A stretch of DNA of 64,000 nt. Source: Diphasiastrum complanatum (Eukaryota > Streptophyta > Lycopodiopsida > Lycopodiales > Lycopodiaceae). Positions 12,730-23,602 of this stretch are shown in pieces (position 1 is the first letter of the stretch; the number at the start of each line of letters is the position of its first letter). The position numbers and the translations under genes were made by a program. The notes beneath the pieces are model-generated. The model was not told the DNA's origin. It saw only the letters and a program-made list of their open reading frames with translations, and searched no databases. Where the stretch lies: positions 28,811,252 to 28,875,251 of the forward strand of contig CM055113.1 in NCBI GenBank assembly GCA_029204225.1. The letters are read 5' to 3'.

Positions 12730-13975
12730 CCTTTTGAGATGTTATTTGGTAGGACACCGAGTGTCAAGGTTTTCAAAAATTTTGGATGCATTTGCTATAT
12801 CAACATTACTCTTGATGATGGGAGAAAGGAGGATCCATCTTCAAAGAAAGGTATATTTGTTGGTTTTAGTGAGGTGACCAAGGCTTAGAAGGTTTATATT
12901 TTTTCAACTAAGAAAGTGGTCATCGGAAGAGATGTCATTTTTTATGAAGGAAACATTCCAAAAGTTTCTTCAAGTGGTGATGTGGTGATTGGATCTAACA
13001 TTCTTGATGTTGATGACACTTTGGATGTGGATGGTGAATAGCCTTCTTCAAGTCAAAAGCCAAGGAGGACATCAAGGGAAAGACAAAAATCTTCAGGCTC
13101 ACATATGATGAGAAGGGACATAAGCAAGTTGAAGGTACTAACTTTGCTTTCCTAACCTCTTTTGATGAACCTACATGTGTAGATGAAGCAATTCAAAAGG
13201 AGGAGTGGGTGCAAGTAATGGATCTTGAGTATCAAGCTCTTTTGAAGAACAACACATGGAGATTGGTGGAACTTCCTTAAGGACAAGAAGACAATTGGAT
13301 GCAAGTGGATCTTCAATGTGAAGACTAATCAAGATGAATCATAATACAAGACAAGGCTGGTGGCAAAAGGATATGCTCAAGAGTATGGTATTGACTATGA
13401 TGAGACCTTTGCACCTGTGGCAAAGACGCTAAGCATTCGAGTCCTTTTCTCTCTTGCAACTTTGTATGATTGGGATCTATGGCAATTAGATATCACTAAT
13501 ACATTCTTGAATGGAAATCTTGAAGAGGAGGTTTACATGGAGCAACCCGAGGGTTACATTTCTCATGGCAAGCCTAATCATGTTTGTTTTCTCCAATAGA
13601 GTTTCTATGGGCTTAAGCAAGCACCAAGGAGTTGGTATTCTAAGCTTAACGCCTTTCTACTTTCCCAAAAATTGATTATGGATGAATATGATCATTCACT
13701 TTATTATAGATTTGCTAGAAATTATGTTACTATCCCTCTAATCTATGTGGATGATATCATTTTGAGTGGAGGCAACAAGCAAGATGTAGATGACATCAAG
13801 ATAGCACTCAAGAAAGAATTTGATGTATATGATCTTGGTCATTTGCACTACATATTAGAAATAGAAGTAATTAGAACTTCTCAAACTACTTTGGCTATTT
13901 GGGGAATTGCAAATCACACTAAACAGTGTCTAGTACTGCCATTCACAGTTATGAGGCATTTAGAAACTGAAAAAC
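12730..13975 (+). pseudogene. Copia pol remnant: integrase tail and reverse transcriptase
   Basis: Near 12,740-13,050 the translation recalls the integrase C-terminal linker (TPSVKVFKNFGCICY, then GIFVGFSEVTKA). From 13,350 the reverse transcriptase is clear: VAKGYAQEYGIDYDETFAPV, LDITNTFLNGNLEEEVYMEQ, then YGLKQAPRSWY after a stop at 13,597. The catalytic YVDD box is at about 13,744. Several stops and frameshifts break the frame, so it is inactive. The RNase H part is missing: sequence after about 13,890 is unrelated. Confidence 0.88.
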
Positions 13976-13980
13976 TGTGA

Positions 13981-14698
13981 TATATTAAGTTTTAGCCTAT
14001 TTTTGTGATTTTTTGTGAAATGTGTGCAAGCAAGTAGAATAGGTTTAAAAAATTGAGTATTGTTAATCATTTGCAGTGAGAATGGTGTTGGGAAGTAGCC
14101 AACTGCAAGCAGATATGATTTAGGAGCTCAATGCACTAAAAATTAGTCTTTTTGGTGAAGATTTGAGTTAGAATAGGCCATGTTTTGCTGTTTGCCTAGT
14201 TTATGGACTTTTTTTTATCCCTGTATTGCACTCTAGGAAAAAGTTGAAAGCAAGGCCAAAACGCCTAAAAACAAAGCCAAAACTCCTGCTTTTAGGCCGA
14301 AATGGTTGCTTCCAACCTCGAAACGTCAACAGAAAAGGCCGAAACGCCTCCACAACCTCACAAAATGCCTCCAAAATGTCCCTGTCCATGCGTTGAAGTG
14401 TTTTAAAAATTCAATGTATGCAGGGGTTTTCAAGCAGCCAGGGAGTGAATGCACGCCAATAGCAACCTGCCATGTGTCATAGGTGCCCGTATCCTTGAAT
14501 CTGACTGTTGGATCGAAGTAGATCAACGACTCTTATTGATTGAAGAAAATTCACTTCAAATTTCATTTCATTTGAAGGGTCCCACAAGTACCCCTAGTTC
14601 TTGGGACGCCCCCATTCTTCCTAAAGACTCTGTCCACTAGTTCTTTTTGTAGGAAAGCAGAAAACAGAGTGATACTTTGACCTAGCTGGAAACTCAAA
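13981..14698. other. Non-coding stretch between Copia fragments
   Basis: No gene recognised. A degenerate phrase GCC(A/G)AAACGCC or AAGGCCGAAACGCC recurs between 14,250 and 14,380. This could be an LTR or leader of the following element, but no primer site was found. Confidence 0.4.
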
Positions 14699-16197
14699 AT
14701 GAAGAACATTTTGATGGAAAAGGAGCTATGGGAGATCATGATTGACAAGAAAAAACGGAAAACACAGAATGTCATCAACTTATCACTCAGAAAGGCGATT
14801 ATTCTCTACATTTCGGATTCAGAAGGACTGAAAGAAAATTGGGATACGTTGAAGGCATTTTTTGAAACCAAAAACACATCTCGAGTGCTATTTCTGAAGA
14901 CGAAGCTGAATACATTACGAATGGATGATGGTGTGGTCACCTACTAAAGTTAAAAGAGATCCATGATCAATTAGTTGTTGTTGGAGAGCGAGTACAAAAA
15001 CGTGAGATTGTGCAATTGACATTGAACAGCTTGAGTGAGTCACATTAGATGTTTGTGACTAGTATAGTCACACGGAAGAATCTTCCAACCTATGAAGAAT
15101 TAGGTGGGTTGCATTTGCAGGAAGAACAATGTCAAGAGAATTTGAGTCATCATAATAGGGAATTTGATTAAGCTCTTGCAGTCAAAGGATGAGGTGGCAG
15201 ATTCAGTCATGGAAGACACCAATCGCGAGGTTGAAACTAAAATCATGGATCGTTCCGACAATTTCAAGGACAATCCAATGATGGTACAAATCAAGGCAAT
15301 TGGCATCAAGGTCGAGGTCAAGGACATGGCATCCAAGGCAGAAGAAATATGAGAATTGCCAATATTGCAACCAACCTAGTTATTGGGAGCGTACGTGGTT
15401 CGAGAAACAAAAAGAATCAGCATAGTGGAAAGGCAAATGGCGAGTAGGCAATTATGTTGATCAACATCAATCTGATAATGACAAATATGAGGATGATGCA
15501 AGTGAGAGCTCAAACTTGTTCATTGTTACACTAATGACAAGTGATGAAACCAAGGATACCTAAAACATTGATAATAAAACATCCAAGCACATGACTTCAA
15601 GGAAGGAGTGGTTTTCAAAATTCAGGAAAATCCACAATGGTGATGAAGTTGGACAAGCTGATGGCCAATTGTTCCCAATTATAGGACTTGGAGTGGCACC
15701 AATGAAGCTGGATAATAAAATGGATAAGCAATGTGCAATATGTACATGGCTTAGCTAACAATCTACTATCAGTTGGGATGATGGTTGATCAACAACTCAA
15801 GGTAGAGTTTGATAGCGACAAATGTCTTGTCAAGAACATCAAGAATCACTACAAATTGATGGCTACAGGAGCTAGAGTCAATGGAAATTGGCTCGACAAA
15901 TTGAATGTGAGATATTTTGATCAAGCCATGGTAAGCATTGTTGATAGTCGAAGTGATCTTTGGCATCAACGATTTGGTCGTATTAATGCTCAAAGTTTAC
16001 AAATTCTCAAAAGAGGTAATTTAGTTATTGGATTGCTTGATATTTCTTTTGAAGGAAAAATTTGTGAAGGCTGCATTTTGGAAAAACAACACAGAAGGAG
16101 ATTTCTCAAAAGTGGAGAAAGGAGAGCCAATGGCATCCTCGACCTTGTCCACAATGATTTATTAGACAGAGTTTTCAGTTACTCAGAGATAGTTTAG
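14699..16197 (+). pseudogene. Copia gag to pre-integrase remnant
   Basis: The start gives a gag block (MKNILMEKELWEIM; later LKAFFETKNTSRVLFLKTKL), typical of the UBN2 region. A weak knuckle-like CQYCNQPSYWERTW lies near 15,360. From 15,733 the GAG-pre-integrase domain is evident: NNLLSVGMMVDQQLKVEF, LWHQRFGRINAQSL and CEGCILEKQHRRRF. Frame breaks near 14,945 and 15,160, and others, disrupt it. The sequence stops matching Copia at about 16,190, just before Gypsy-type sequence, which suggests truncation. Confidence 0.82.
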
Positions 16198-16202
16198 AGT
16201 AC

Positions 16203-16426
16203 GTGCTTTTCATCCGCCATTGCTTTGTGCTCTCATCATCTGATTTGTACATGCTACTTACTGAATCATCATTAGACACAAGCATAACTCCAGACTCAAC
16301 TGTACCAAGGAGACCTCCCTATCGTAACGTTCAAGTGTTAGTTGTTACACGAGCACAAAAGCACAAGGAGGTAGCTCCATCATCACCACACTCTGTATCA
16401 GTGCCAGTTGATCAACCTAATATTAG
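16203..16426 (+). mobile_element. Left part of an older Ty3/Gypsy gag-pol fragment (insertion host)
   Basis: An open frame with a Pro/Ser-rich linker containing VVTRAQKHKE, typical of the gag-to-protease connector of Gypsy elements. It is interrupted at 16,427 by the nested element. Its last five bases, ATTAG at 16,422-16,426, are the target duplication and recur at 23,598-23,602. The fragment appears to resume from 23,603. Confidence 0.5.
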
Positions 16427-17667
16427 TGTCGTACTATACCAACATGGTTAATATAGATTTTATAGTAAATAATGTCATTCCCACAGAGGACAGCGTTAGA
16501 AAGTTATGTATTTGGTACAATTATGGCAAGTGGTTTCGAGTGTTTTTCTGGTTGTCAACCGACATTAAAAAGTAACCAGTATTACTTATGGTTTGGAAAA
16601 TGTAATGTTAATAATTTCAGAACAACAATCTAGCCTCTATCAAATCGAATGAAACGTGTTCTACATATGAGATGTTATCAGAGTAGTACAACAATACTAC
16701 ACTCTGGCTCATTAAGGTGTCAACAAGAGTCGAGAGTTGTTTGATGTATTTGCGACTGTGCAGACAATTAATTAATCGCGTTCGCGAACTGTTTGTTTCT
16801 AGAAAGAAGTCCTCAACAACTAAAGTCCAAATTAATGGTTAAAGAACATGAATGGTTTTAGAACATATTAGAAACTTATGTCAATGCCAATCAGGAAAAC
16901 AGATCAAAGACTCAATTCTTCAAACAAGGATTGTCATCTCATATATATACATACAGCTTTATTCAATGATCGTGCTAGATTGTACCAAAGATAGTCGTTA
17001 TTCGAGTGCCGAAAAGAAAGTATTCGCAACAGACGAATAAGTTGGTTTAAAGACAGTCTTTTTAGGGCATGCTTTAGAGATACACAACAAAGGACTGTAA
17101 TGCACTAGAGCGTCTGTCTGATCAGAGAGTAGTTCATGTAATGCATAGAGATTGTTAGCAGACTCAAGATCACTCACACTCAACAGTGCGGAGAACAGAG
17201 ATAAGAGAGAATAACTCACAAAACTCTATTCACTTCTTCAATCTCTTACATATGCATAAACTCTTTTGTCTCGATGCTCGAGACTGAAGTGTGAGATCAA
17301 TATATGTTCTACGGGGCGAACAAACACACCTCTAAAACAATAGGTGTGTCGCTCTCGTGAAAGGGTCTAGTTAACAATTAGATTGAAAATACGTTCAATT
17401 ATACCATGAAAGGTATACTTAACTACGAGTTAAAGCTACTCTAGTTAAACATGTCTTTTCGTATCTAGTCATTTTGTGTGGACCACCTAGTAAAGGTTAT
17501 TCAAAGTAATGTCTTTCTCATTAAAGGTCTTGCCCTTAATTACAAGGCAAGTAATTAGGAGATATATTTCCAAAACATGACTTTAGGCCTCTTCATGATT
17601 TATACTTAACCAGCTCATATCTTCATTTTCGAGTATATTCAATTTTTAACAATAAGGTGGCATCACA
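16427..17667 (-). repeat. 3' LTR of the nested Gypsy-type element
   Basis: Begins TGTCGTACTA and ends GCATCACA on the plus strand (TG...CA), 1241 bp. It matches 22,335-23,597 throughout but lacks a 22-bp stretch near its right end, between the bases now at about 17,636. Confidence 0.93.
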
Positions 17668-17680
17668 TATCCCCTTCCTC
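17668..17680 (-). promoter_or_regulatory. Polypurine tract of the nested element
   Basis: Minus-strand reading GAGGAAGGGGATA directly abuts the 3' LTR, which starts TGTGATGCC in that orientation. This is the plus-strand DNA primer site of LTR elements, and it fixes the element's orientation. Confidence 0.8.
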
Positions 17681-17992
17681 AAATGTGAAACATCCTCGTG
17701 AACATAACATCTTCTTATTGAGGACTATTCACGAAACATTCTATTCTTTAGATTTTCGTTAAGGCGAAAAAAAATTTCTTCGTGTATTTCGTCCTTTAGA
17801 TATTTCTTCGTCTTAGAGAATATGTGTCTTGTGTTTCTTTAATTGAATAGGTTGTTTTGAGTTGATCTTTGAATTGTTGATGAAAACTGGAATCAACCTT
17901 CAAAACATCTTTAAGCTTCAAAAATTCAGCATTCCATAGAAACATCAGCACAACAAAGACATGAATGAATGTTTTATGAACGATTCAATTCT

Positions 17993-20240
17993 TCATATAA
18001 TTTCTGAGCAAACTCCAAGTTTTGCTGAGCTTCGATCAACAGCAAGTCTTCTTTTGATTTTGTGTAGCGGCCAACTGGTAAGTTGCCGAATTCTTCTAAG
18101 TTCTTCGTTCCGCAAAAATTGAAACTCTTTGATTCGCATATATTCTAGAGCATACATAGCCGAAGAGCCAATGTACAACTCTGCTGATCCGAAAGGCACG
18201 ACTTGGAACTTACCCTGGATAATGCCCCAACAGAGACATCCTTTCTGTTCGATAGAGAGCTGGGCCCATAACCAGAGAAAGTCATCCTTCTCCCAAGGTT
18301 GATTCCAAATCGTCCAATCGTCCAACATGTATTCCAAATGCCATTGCAATTCAACATTAAATGCATGTGGACACCATTTCCAAAAGCGTTCAGCAAATGC
18401 ACGAAATCTGTCAGCACATACTTTCGACTGATTGTGTTGTGTTCGCTTTGGCTGTGTGGATGTAGTTGCCAAGTCCTGAGTTTGCAACTCAGCAGCCAGC
18501 TTCTGATCTTCCAATTGTTGCTTGAGATTCTACAGCTCCTGCTCGAGCTTGTCGAGATTCGCGACAGCCTCCACATACTCTTGATGGTCCAAGGCTCCAA
18601 AACAAGATGACACAGCTTGAAGTTGTTGTGTAATGTCATCAATGCGAAGTAGGGCCTGAAGATATTCGTCGTGAGAATCGGGCTTGCTGCAAGATGGGGT
18701 GGCTTCACTTGAGAGCTCCTTCAGCTCAGCCAACTCTTCCTCGACAAGTGCCTTCGCATCCTCGAGCGGTTGTAAGAACTCAACTCGAAAATTTTTGAGC
18801 ATCTGGTCTTAGAGCCGGTTTAGCTTCGTGAGGTCGACTGTGACTGACCCTGCATTAGTGCTCACAGAAAGAGCAGCTTCTGTCTTTATTCACATCATGC
18901 GCTCCTCCTACAAATACTTCTGGAGGGCAACGTTATGTTGATTCGCATCCAAGAGTTGTTATTTCAAAGAATTATTTTGAGTCTGAAAATTGTCAGACTT
19001 GGCCTGAATCACCTTATTTGTCTGTTTCGAAGAATCAGCTTTCTTTATTAGAGTCTGAAGCTGTGTTTCAAGAGAATAATTTTGTTCGATCAGCTTCGTG
19101 TTGTCTGATTCGAGCGAATTGATCTTCTCGTAGGACTCCTTGAGAGAGTCTAGAGATTCTCTCTTTGAGTTGATAAGCTCCATGGTGAGTTGTCGGTGGT
19201 ACTTATCAAACTCGTACACTTCAGCCACTAAATTCTTGGCTTTTTCTGTCATGGATCGAAACCACTAGGGCTGGTTGTTTGGTTCGTCTTCATCTTCCAT
19301 AGGAGCCCCAGTATCTCCTTCTGCAGTTGTTCCTCCTTTGTTTGATGTGTTGGACTGAGTTGCATCATCATCAGTGGTGGATGCACTTTGCTGCTTCTGA
19401 GATGTGGAAGCAGATGCGAGCTTTGAAGAATCAGCAACAGCAACAGCGCCATCCATTGTCCTAGCTGAAATTGTATCTAGTTGGGATGGTGCAGCATCAA
19501 TCTCCATAGCAGTAGTAGCTACCACTTCAACTGCTGGTGCAGCATCTGGTGCAACCGGAATAGGAACAGACAGGATGCTGGAAAGATCAATTGGCTTGGA
19601 AGCCAACATCCTTCCCGTTAGCATTGTTTTCTCCTGTTCGGTCAAAATGTCAAAATTGGCACACAGTCGAGAAACATGTGCTCCAACGCCAGAAAACTTT
19701 CGATGCTTAATCCATCGCAAAAAAGCCTTGTAGATAATAACGCCGAAAAAAATTGGATTACCGGCGAGTGCGTCCAATATGTAGCCAAAATTTTGAACTG
19801 AAATTGTGGCATCCGCATTCGTTCAAAAATATTGCTTGGTTCGCGTATTTACAGAACAATTTAAATGATGTATCACGGATCATTGAAATTTTGTACCCCT
19901 TCGTGGGTACGAAACAGTTGCTCAAAAAGTGGGCTACTTCATCCACTGAGTCTTTATTGGTTGAAACCATCTTCCCATCCAAAGGTTACCCCAAGGTTGT
20001 GCATAATAGGTCTTCAGTGATAGTGAAGAATTGGCCTCGCACATGAACTTTGAAGTCCACCTTAGAAATTGAGTGGATGGAGTTCACAAATTCCTTACTA
20101 ACTTCAGAAAGGATGATTGAAGGGTCCACTTTTAGATCACCCAACCTGCATCGATCTAAATAAGACTGGATGGATGCCAGGCGGATTCCTACGCGTGCTT
20201 TTCAAATGATGGTAGAACTAGAACTTGATCCGGAAGCCAT
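17993..20240 (-). pseudogene. Long accessory ORF of the nested element, coiled-coil rich
   Basis: Reading from an ATG at 20,240 (MASGSSSSSTII), this region is coding-like on the minus strand down to 17,993, about 740 codons in total, broken by several stops and frame changes. The N-terminal third (VSKEFVNSIHSISKVDFKV, then HVRGQFFTITEDLLCTTLGV, then a block containing FFGVIIYKAFLRWIKHRKFS near 19,700) resembles the 'putative plant transposon protein' domain of Athila-like elements; that is my inference. A Ser/Thr/Ala-rich low-complexity linker follows, then heptad-like coiled coil (19,250-18,950; 18,800-18,530) and a Trp-rich C-terminal domain (18,450-18,000: FRAFAERFWKWCPHAFN). It lies between integrase and the 3' LTR, where plant Gypsy elements carry env-like or extra genes. 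I see no membrane segment, so it is not a typical env-like protein. Confidence 0.6.
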
Positions 20241-20469
20241 TGGTCAAATGTTTGACGACAGCTCCGTAGATCGCAATAGTTCATATGAGTGAGCTTGATC
20301 GCAAAAGAGAATAAGTGTAGGAAAGCATAAACTCACAGGCCGAAAGTGTAAGGAAGAAAATAGAAAATAACTCGGATATGTAGTAGCGGTGTGGAAGGGA
20401 TGATGACATGGCATGGTGACATGACATCTGTCACTTTCATTTATGGAGGATGTGCATTGCATAGTGTTT

Positions 20470-21020
20470 GAAACTATAATTTGACAGATCGATCTTTAAT
20501 GAAGGAAGACTGTTTGTAAAAAGAGAGAAATAAAAAATTAAATTAAATTAAAAAAAAACAATATCTGTTTTGATATGTGAGTGTACACACGTGTGAAAAA
20601 TGATGATCACGTGGCCATCATCTTTAATGGAGGAATACAAAAAGTAGGTCGAGAGATTCTCGAAAATATGCTAGAAATATTCTAGAAAGTTTTGCGAAAC
20701 TTTTTCACAGGATCCTAAAAAAACTGATACAGAAACTCACAAAAATTTCTCAAAAATTTTAGGAACATACTAGAAAATTTCTCAAAAAACTGGAGAAAAT
20801 GCTAGAAAAGAACCTAGAAAAATTCTCAAAAATGATTAACGAAAATTTGATTAACAAATTTAGTGTCGCGAAAAATTCTTGAAAATACTTTAAAAATTAT
20901 ATTGAAAGATTGAGAGAAATCAAGAAAATTTCACGAAAATTTTAGAAAGATAAAAGAAAAGTCGCGATAAATATCAGAAAAATACTAGAAAATAATAAGA
21001 AAAAAAAATTCTGATCAAAG
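20470..21020. repeat. AT-rich spacer with degenerate CTAGAAAAT-type repeats
   Basis: Inside the nested element, between integrase and the long ORF. Phrases such as CTAGAAAATT, CTCAAAAA and CGAAAATT recur irregularly from about 20,640 to 21,000. No coding signal. Confidence 0.7.
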
Positions 21021-21029
21021 GTAGTATTT

Positions 21030-21965
21030 AATCAGTTTGGACCCATTAATACGTGTAGGTAATAGTTCACCTTCAAGTGATTGAAGTTGTACAGAACCAT
21101 CCTCAAACACCTCTATGACTTTATATGGTCCAAGCCATCTCCATGGAACTTTTGATGTCGACTGTCATATATCAGTGCAAAGTCATCAGCTTTAAGATCA
21201 CATTTTTTAATACGACTGTCATACTTCTTCTTTCTTTGTTCCTAGATTTCCTTCGTTAATTTTTGTGATTTTTCACAAGTTTTGGCTAGTTCTTCAATAT
21301 TCGTCAACCTTTCGTTTATACATTCTGCATCTGTTCATTGAGCTTGAATACAAAAAGTTTTCACCTCAAATTCAATTGGCAAAATAGGATGCATACCATA
21401 CGTAAGAAAATATGGTGTCTGCTTCATTGTGATTTTCTCTGTGTTGCGATAAGCCCAGAGAACTTATGGTAGTTTTCGATCCCAATCCGTTGCATGTGCA
21501 ATAGTAATTTTGTTCAGGATCTTACATAAAATTCCATTAGCTCTTTCTATCAACCCATTTGCTTTTGGATTATACGGTGTAGTTTTTTGTGTTTGATCAA
21601 AAAATAGGTTGTCAGCAACCGTATCGTGTCAATTAGAAAATGTGAACCTCGGTCACTTACTAGTTCAAGTGGACAACCATATCTTGTGATTATACTTTTG
21701 AATAGGAACGTCACGACAACTCTGCTTCAACGTTCTTTGTAGCATAATCCGTTGCAACTAGAATATAATGACATTTCGTATGTCAAGTCACAGGTTTGAT
21801 TGGACCAACAAAGTCAATACCCCACTTTTCAAATGGTGCAAGAGGCAAGATTGGTGTCAACGGCCAATTCATTGCTTTTGTAGGCTTACCATATCTCTGG
21901 CATGGATCACATGAACGAATAAAATTTCATACATCCTTGAACATTGGCAGACCAGGAAAGATTCG
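21030..21965 (-). pseudogene. Ty3/Gypsy integrase of the nested element
   Basis: Minus-strand translation shows part of the zinc domain (FIRSCDPCQRYGKPTKAMNW), then the core opening FEKWGIDFVGPIKPV, then the late core (NPKANGLIERANGILCKIL; Glu of the DDE triad) and the C-terminal module (WLGPYKVIEVFEDGSVQL, then LLPTRINGSKLI). These are hallmarks of plant Ty3/Gypsy integrases. Stops and frameshifts interrupt it (for example after 'VKPVT' near 21,785, and in the C-terminal part). Within this element it sits almost directly behind the first short ORF, so protease, RT and RNase H have been deleted rather than displaced. Confidence 0.85.
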
Positions 21966-21973
21966 TAGTTTGT

Positions 21974-22252
21974 CTATGTCAGTACCTTCGTTATTCGCAT
22001 TAGCGATTGACTCGAATTGTGAGACATAGCTATCTGCATCGTTGGAAGAAGTCTCTTTAAAATAATCGTATTTAATTTTTGATATAGAAGTGAAACGTGT
22101 AGCAGGCCCTCCCTATCGAAGATAATTAGGAGTTCAAGTAATTGAGCAGTGATTTCATCTAGATTTCTTCGACTAGTATTCTCACTTTGTCTTCGTAAAA
22201 ATTCCTCTCTAAGCTTACGATATTGTTCTAATATGGATTCTCTATCTGACAT
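21974..22252 (-). CDS. Short gag-like first ORF of the nested element
   Basis: 92 codons starting MSDRESILEQYRKLREEF, a charged helical N-terminus located about 50 bp after the primer-binding site, where gag should start. Only this N-terminal piece is present. The frame then runs into sequence leading to the integrase zinc domain. I infer that a large deletion fused the gag start to the region just before integrase. Confidence 0.55.
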   Translation of the reverse strand: MSDRESILEQYRKLREEFLRRQSENTSRRNLDEITAQLLELLIIFDREGLLHVSLLYQKLNTIILKRLLPTMQIAMSHNSSQSLMRITKVLT

Positions 22253-22303
22253 ACACTAGAGATGGAGATGGATTTGTCAAATTTCTTATAGCTTTCCTAA
22301 ACT

Positions 22304-22322
22304 ATCCCCAGCAACGACGTCA
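22304..22322 (-). promoter_or_regulatory. Primer-binding site, degenerate tRNA-Asp type
   Basis: Minus-strand reading TGACGTCGTTGCTGGGGAT lies 12 bp inside the 5' LTR. It resembles the TGGCGCCGTTGCCGGGGAT-type primer site known from Tat/Athila-group Gypsy elements and differs from it at three positions, all G-to-A or C-to-T changes. Confidence 0.75.
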
Positions 22323-22334
22323 AAAATTGGTATA

Positions 22335-23597
22335 TGTCGTACTATACCAACATGGTTAATATAGATTTTATAGTAAATAATGTCATTCCCACAGAGGACA
22401 GCGTTAGAAAGTTATGTATTTGGTACAACTATGGCAAGTGGTTTCGAGTGTTATTCTGGTTGTCAACCGACATTAAAAAGTAACCAGTATTACTTATGGT
22501 TTGGAAAATGTAATGTTAATAATTTCAGAACAACAATCTAGCCTCTATCAAATCGAATGAAACGTGTTCTACATATGAGATGTTATCAGAGTAGTACAAC
22601 AATACTACACTCTGGCTCATTAAGGTGTCAACAAGAGTGAGAGTTGTTTGATGTATTTGCGACTGTGCAGACAATTAATTAATCGCGTTCGCGAACTGTT
22701 TGTTTCTAGAAAGAAGTCCTCAACAACTAAAGTCCAAATTAATGGTTAAAGAACATGAATGGTTTTTAAACATATTAGAAGCTTATGTCAATGCCAATCA
22801 GGAAAACAGATCAAAGACTCAATACTTCAAACAAGGATTGTCATCTCATATATATACATACAGCTTTATTCAATGATGTGCTAGATTGTACCAAAGATAG
22901 TCGTTATTCGAGTGCCAAAAAGAAAGTATTCGCAACAGACGAATAAGTTGGTTTAAAGACAGTTCTTTTAGGGCATGCTTTAGAGATACACAGCAAAGGA
23001 CTGTAATGCACTAGAGCGTCTGTCTGATCAGAGAGTAATTCATGTAATGCATAGAGATTGTTAGCAGACTCAAGATCACTCACACTCAACAGTGCGGAGA
23101 ACAGAGATAAGAGAGAATAACTCACAAAACTCTATTCACTTCTTCAATCTCTTACATATGCATAAACTCTTTTGTCTCGATGCTCGAGACTGAAGTGTGA
23201 GATCAATATATGTTCTACGGGGCGAACAAACACACCTCTAAAACAATAGGTGTGTCGCTCCCGTGAAAGGGTCTAGTTAACAATTAGATTGAAAATACGT
23301 TCAATTATACCATGAAAGGTATACTTAACTACGAGTTAAAGTTACTCTAGTTAAACATGTCTTTTCGTATCTAGTCATTTTGTGTGGACCACCTAGTAAA
23401 GGTTATTCAAAGTAATGTCTTTCTCATCAAAGGTCTTGCCCTTAATTACAAGGCAAGTACTTAGGAGATATATTTTTGCGAAAAATGACTTTAGGCCTCT
23501 TCATGATTTATACTTAACGAGCTCATATCTTCATTTTCGAGTATATCATGCCATATTTATGTTGATATTCAATTTTTAACAATAAGGTGGCATCACA
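22335..23597 (-). repeat. 5' LTR of the nested Gypsy-type element
   Basis: 1263 bp, TGTCGTACTA to GCATCACA on the plus strand. Contains a 22-bp segment absent from the other LTR, which probably arose by slippage or deletion between short ATAT repeats. Confidence 0.93.
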
Positions 23598-23602
23598 ATT
23601 AG

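Larger units (their letters stand above)
16427..23597 (-). mobile_element. Complete nested Ty3/Gypsy-type element lacking protease and reverse transcriptase
   Basis: Two near-identical direct LTRs (16,427-17,667 and 22,335-23,597) bound a 4.7-kb interior and are flanked by 5-bp ATTAG duplications (16,422-16,426; 23,598-23,602). Orientation is minus: the primer site lies inside the right LTR and the polypurine tract inside the left one. In transcription order the contents are a short gag-like ORF, integrase, an AT-rich spacer and a long ORF with coiled coils. I find no protease, reverse transcriptase or RNase H, so the element must depend on enzymes from a relative. By eye the LTRs differ at about 15-25 positions plus a 22-bp indel, so the insertion is fairly recent compared with its surroundings. 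Confidence 0.88.
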
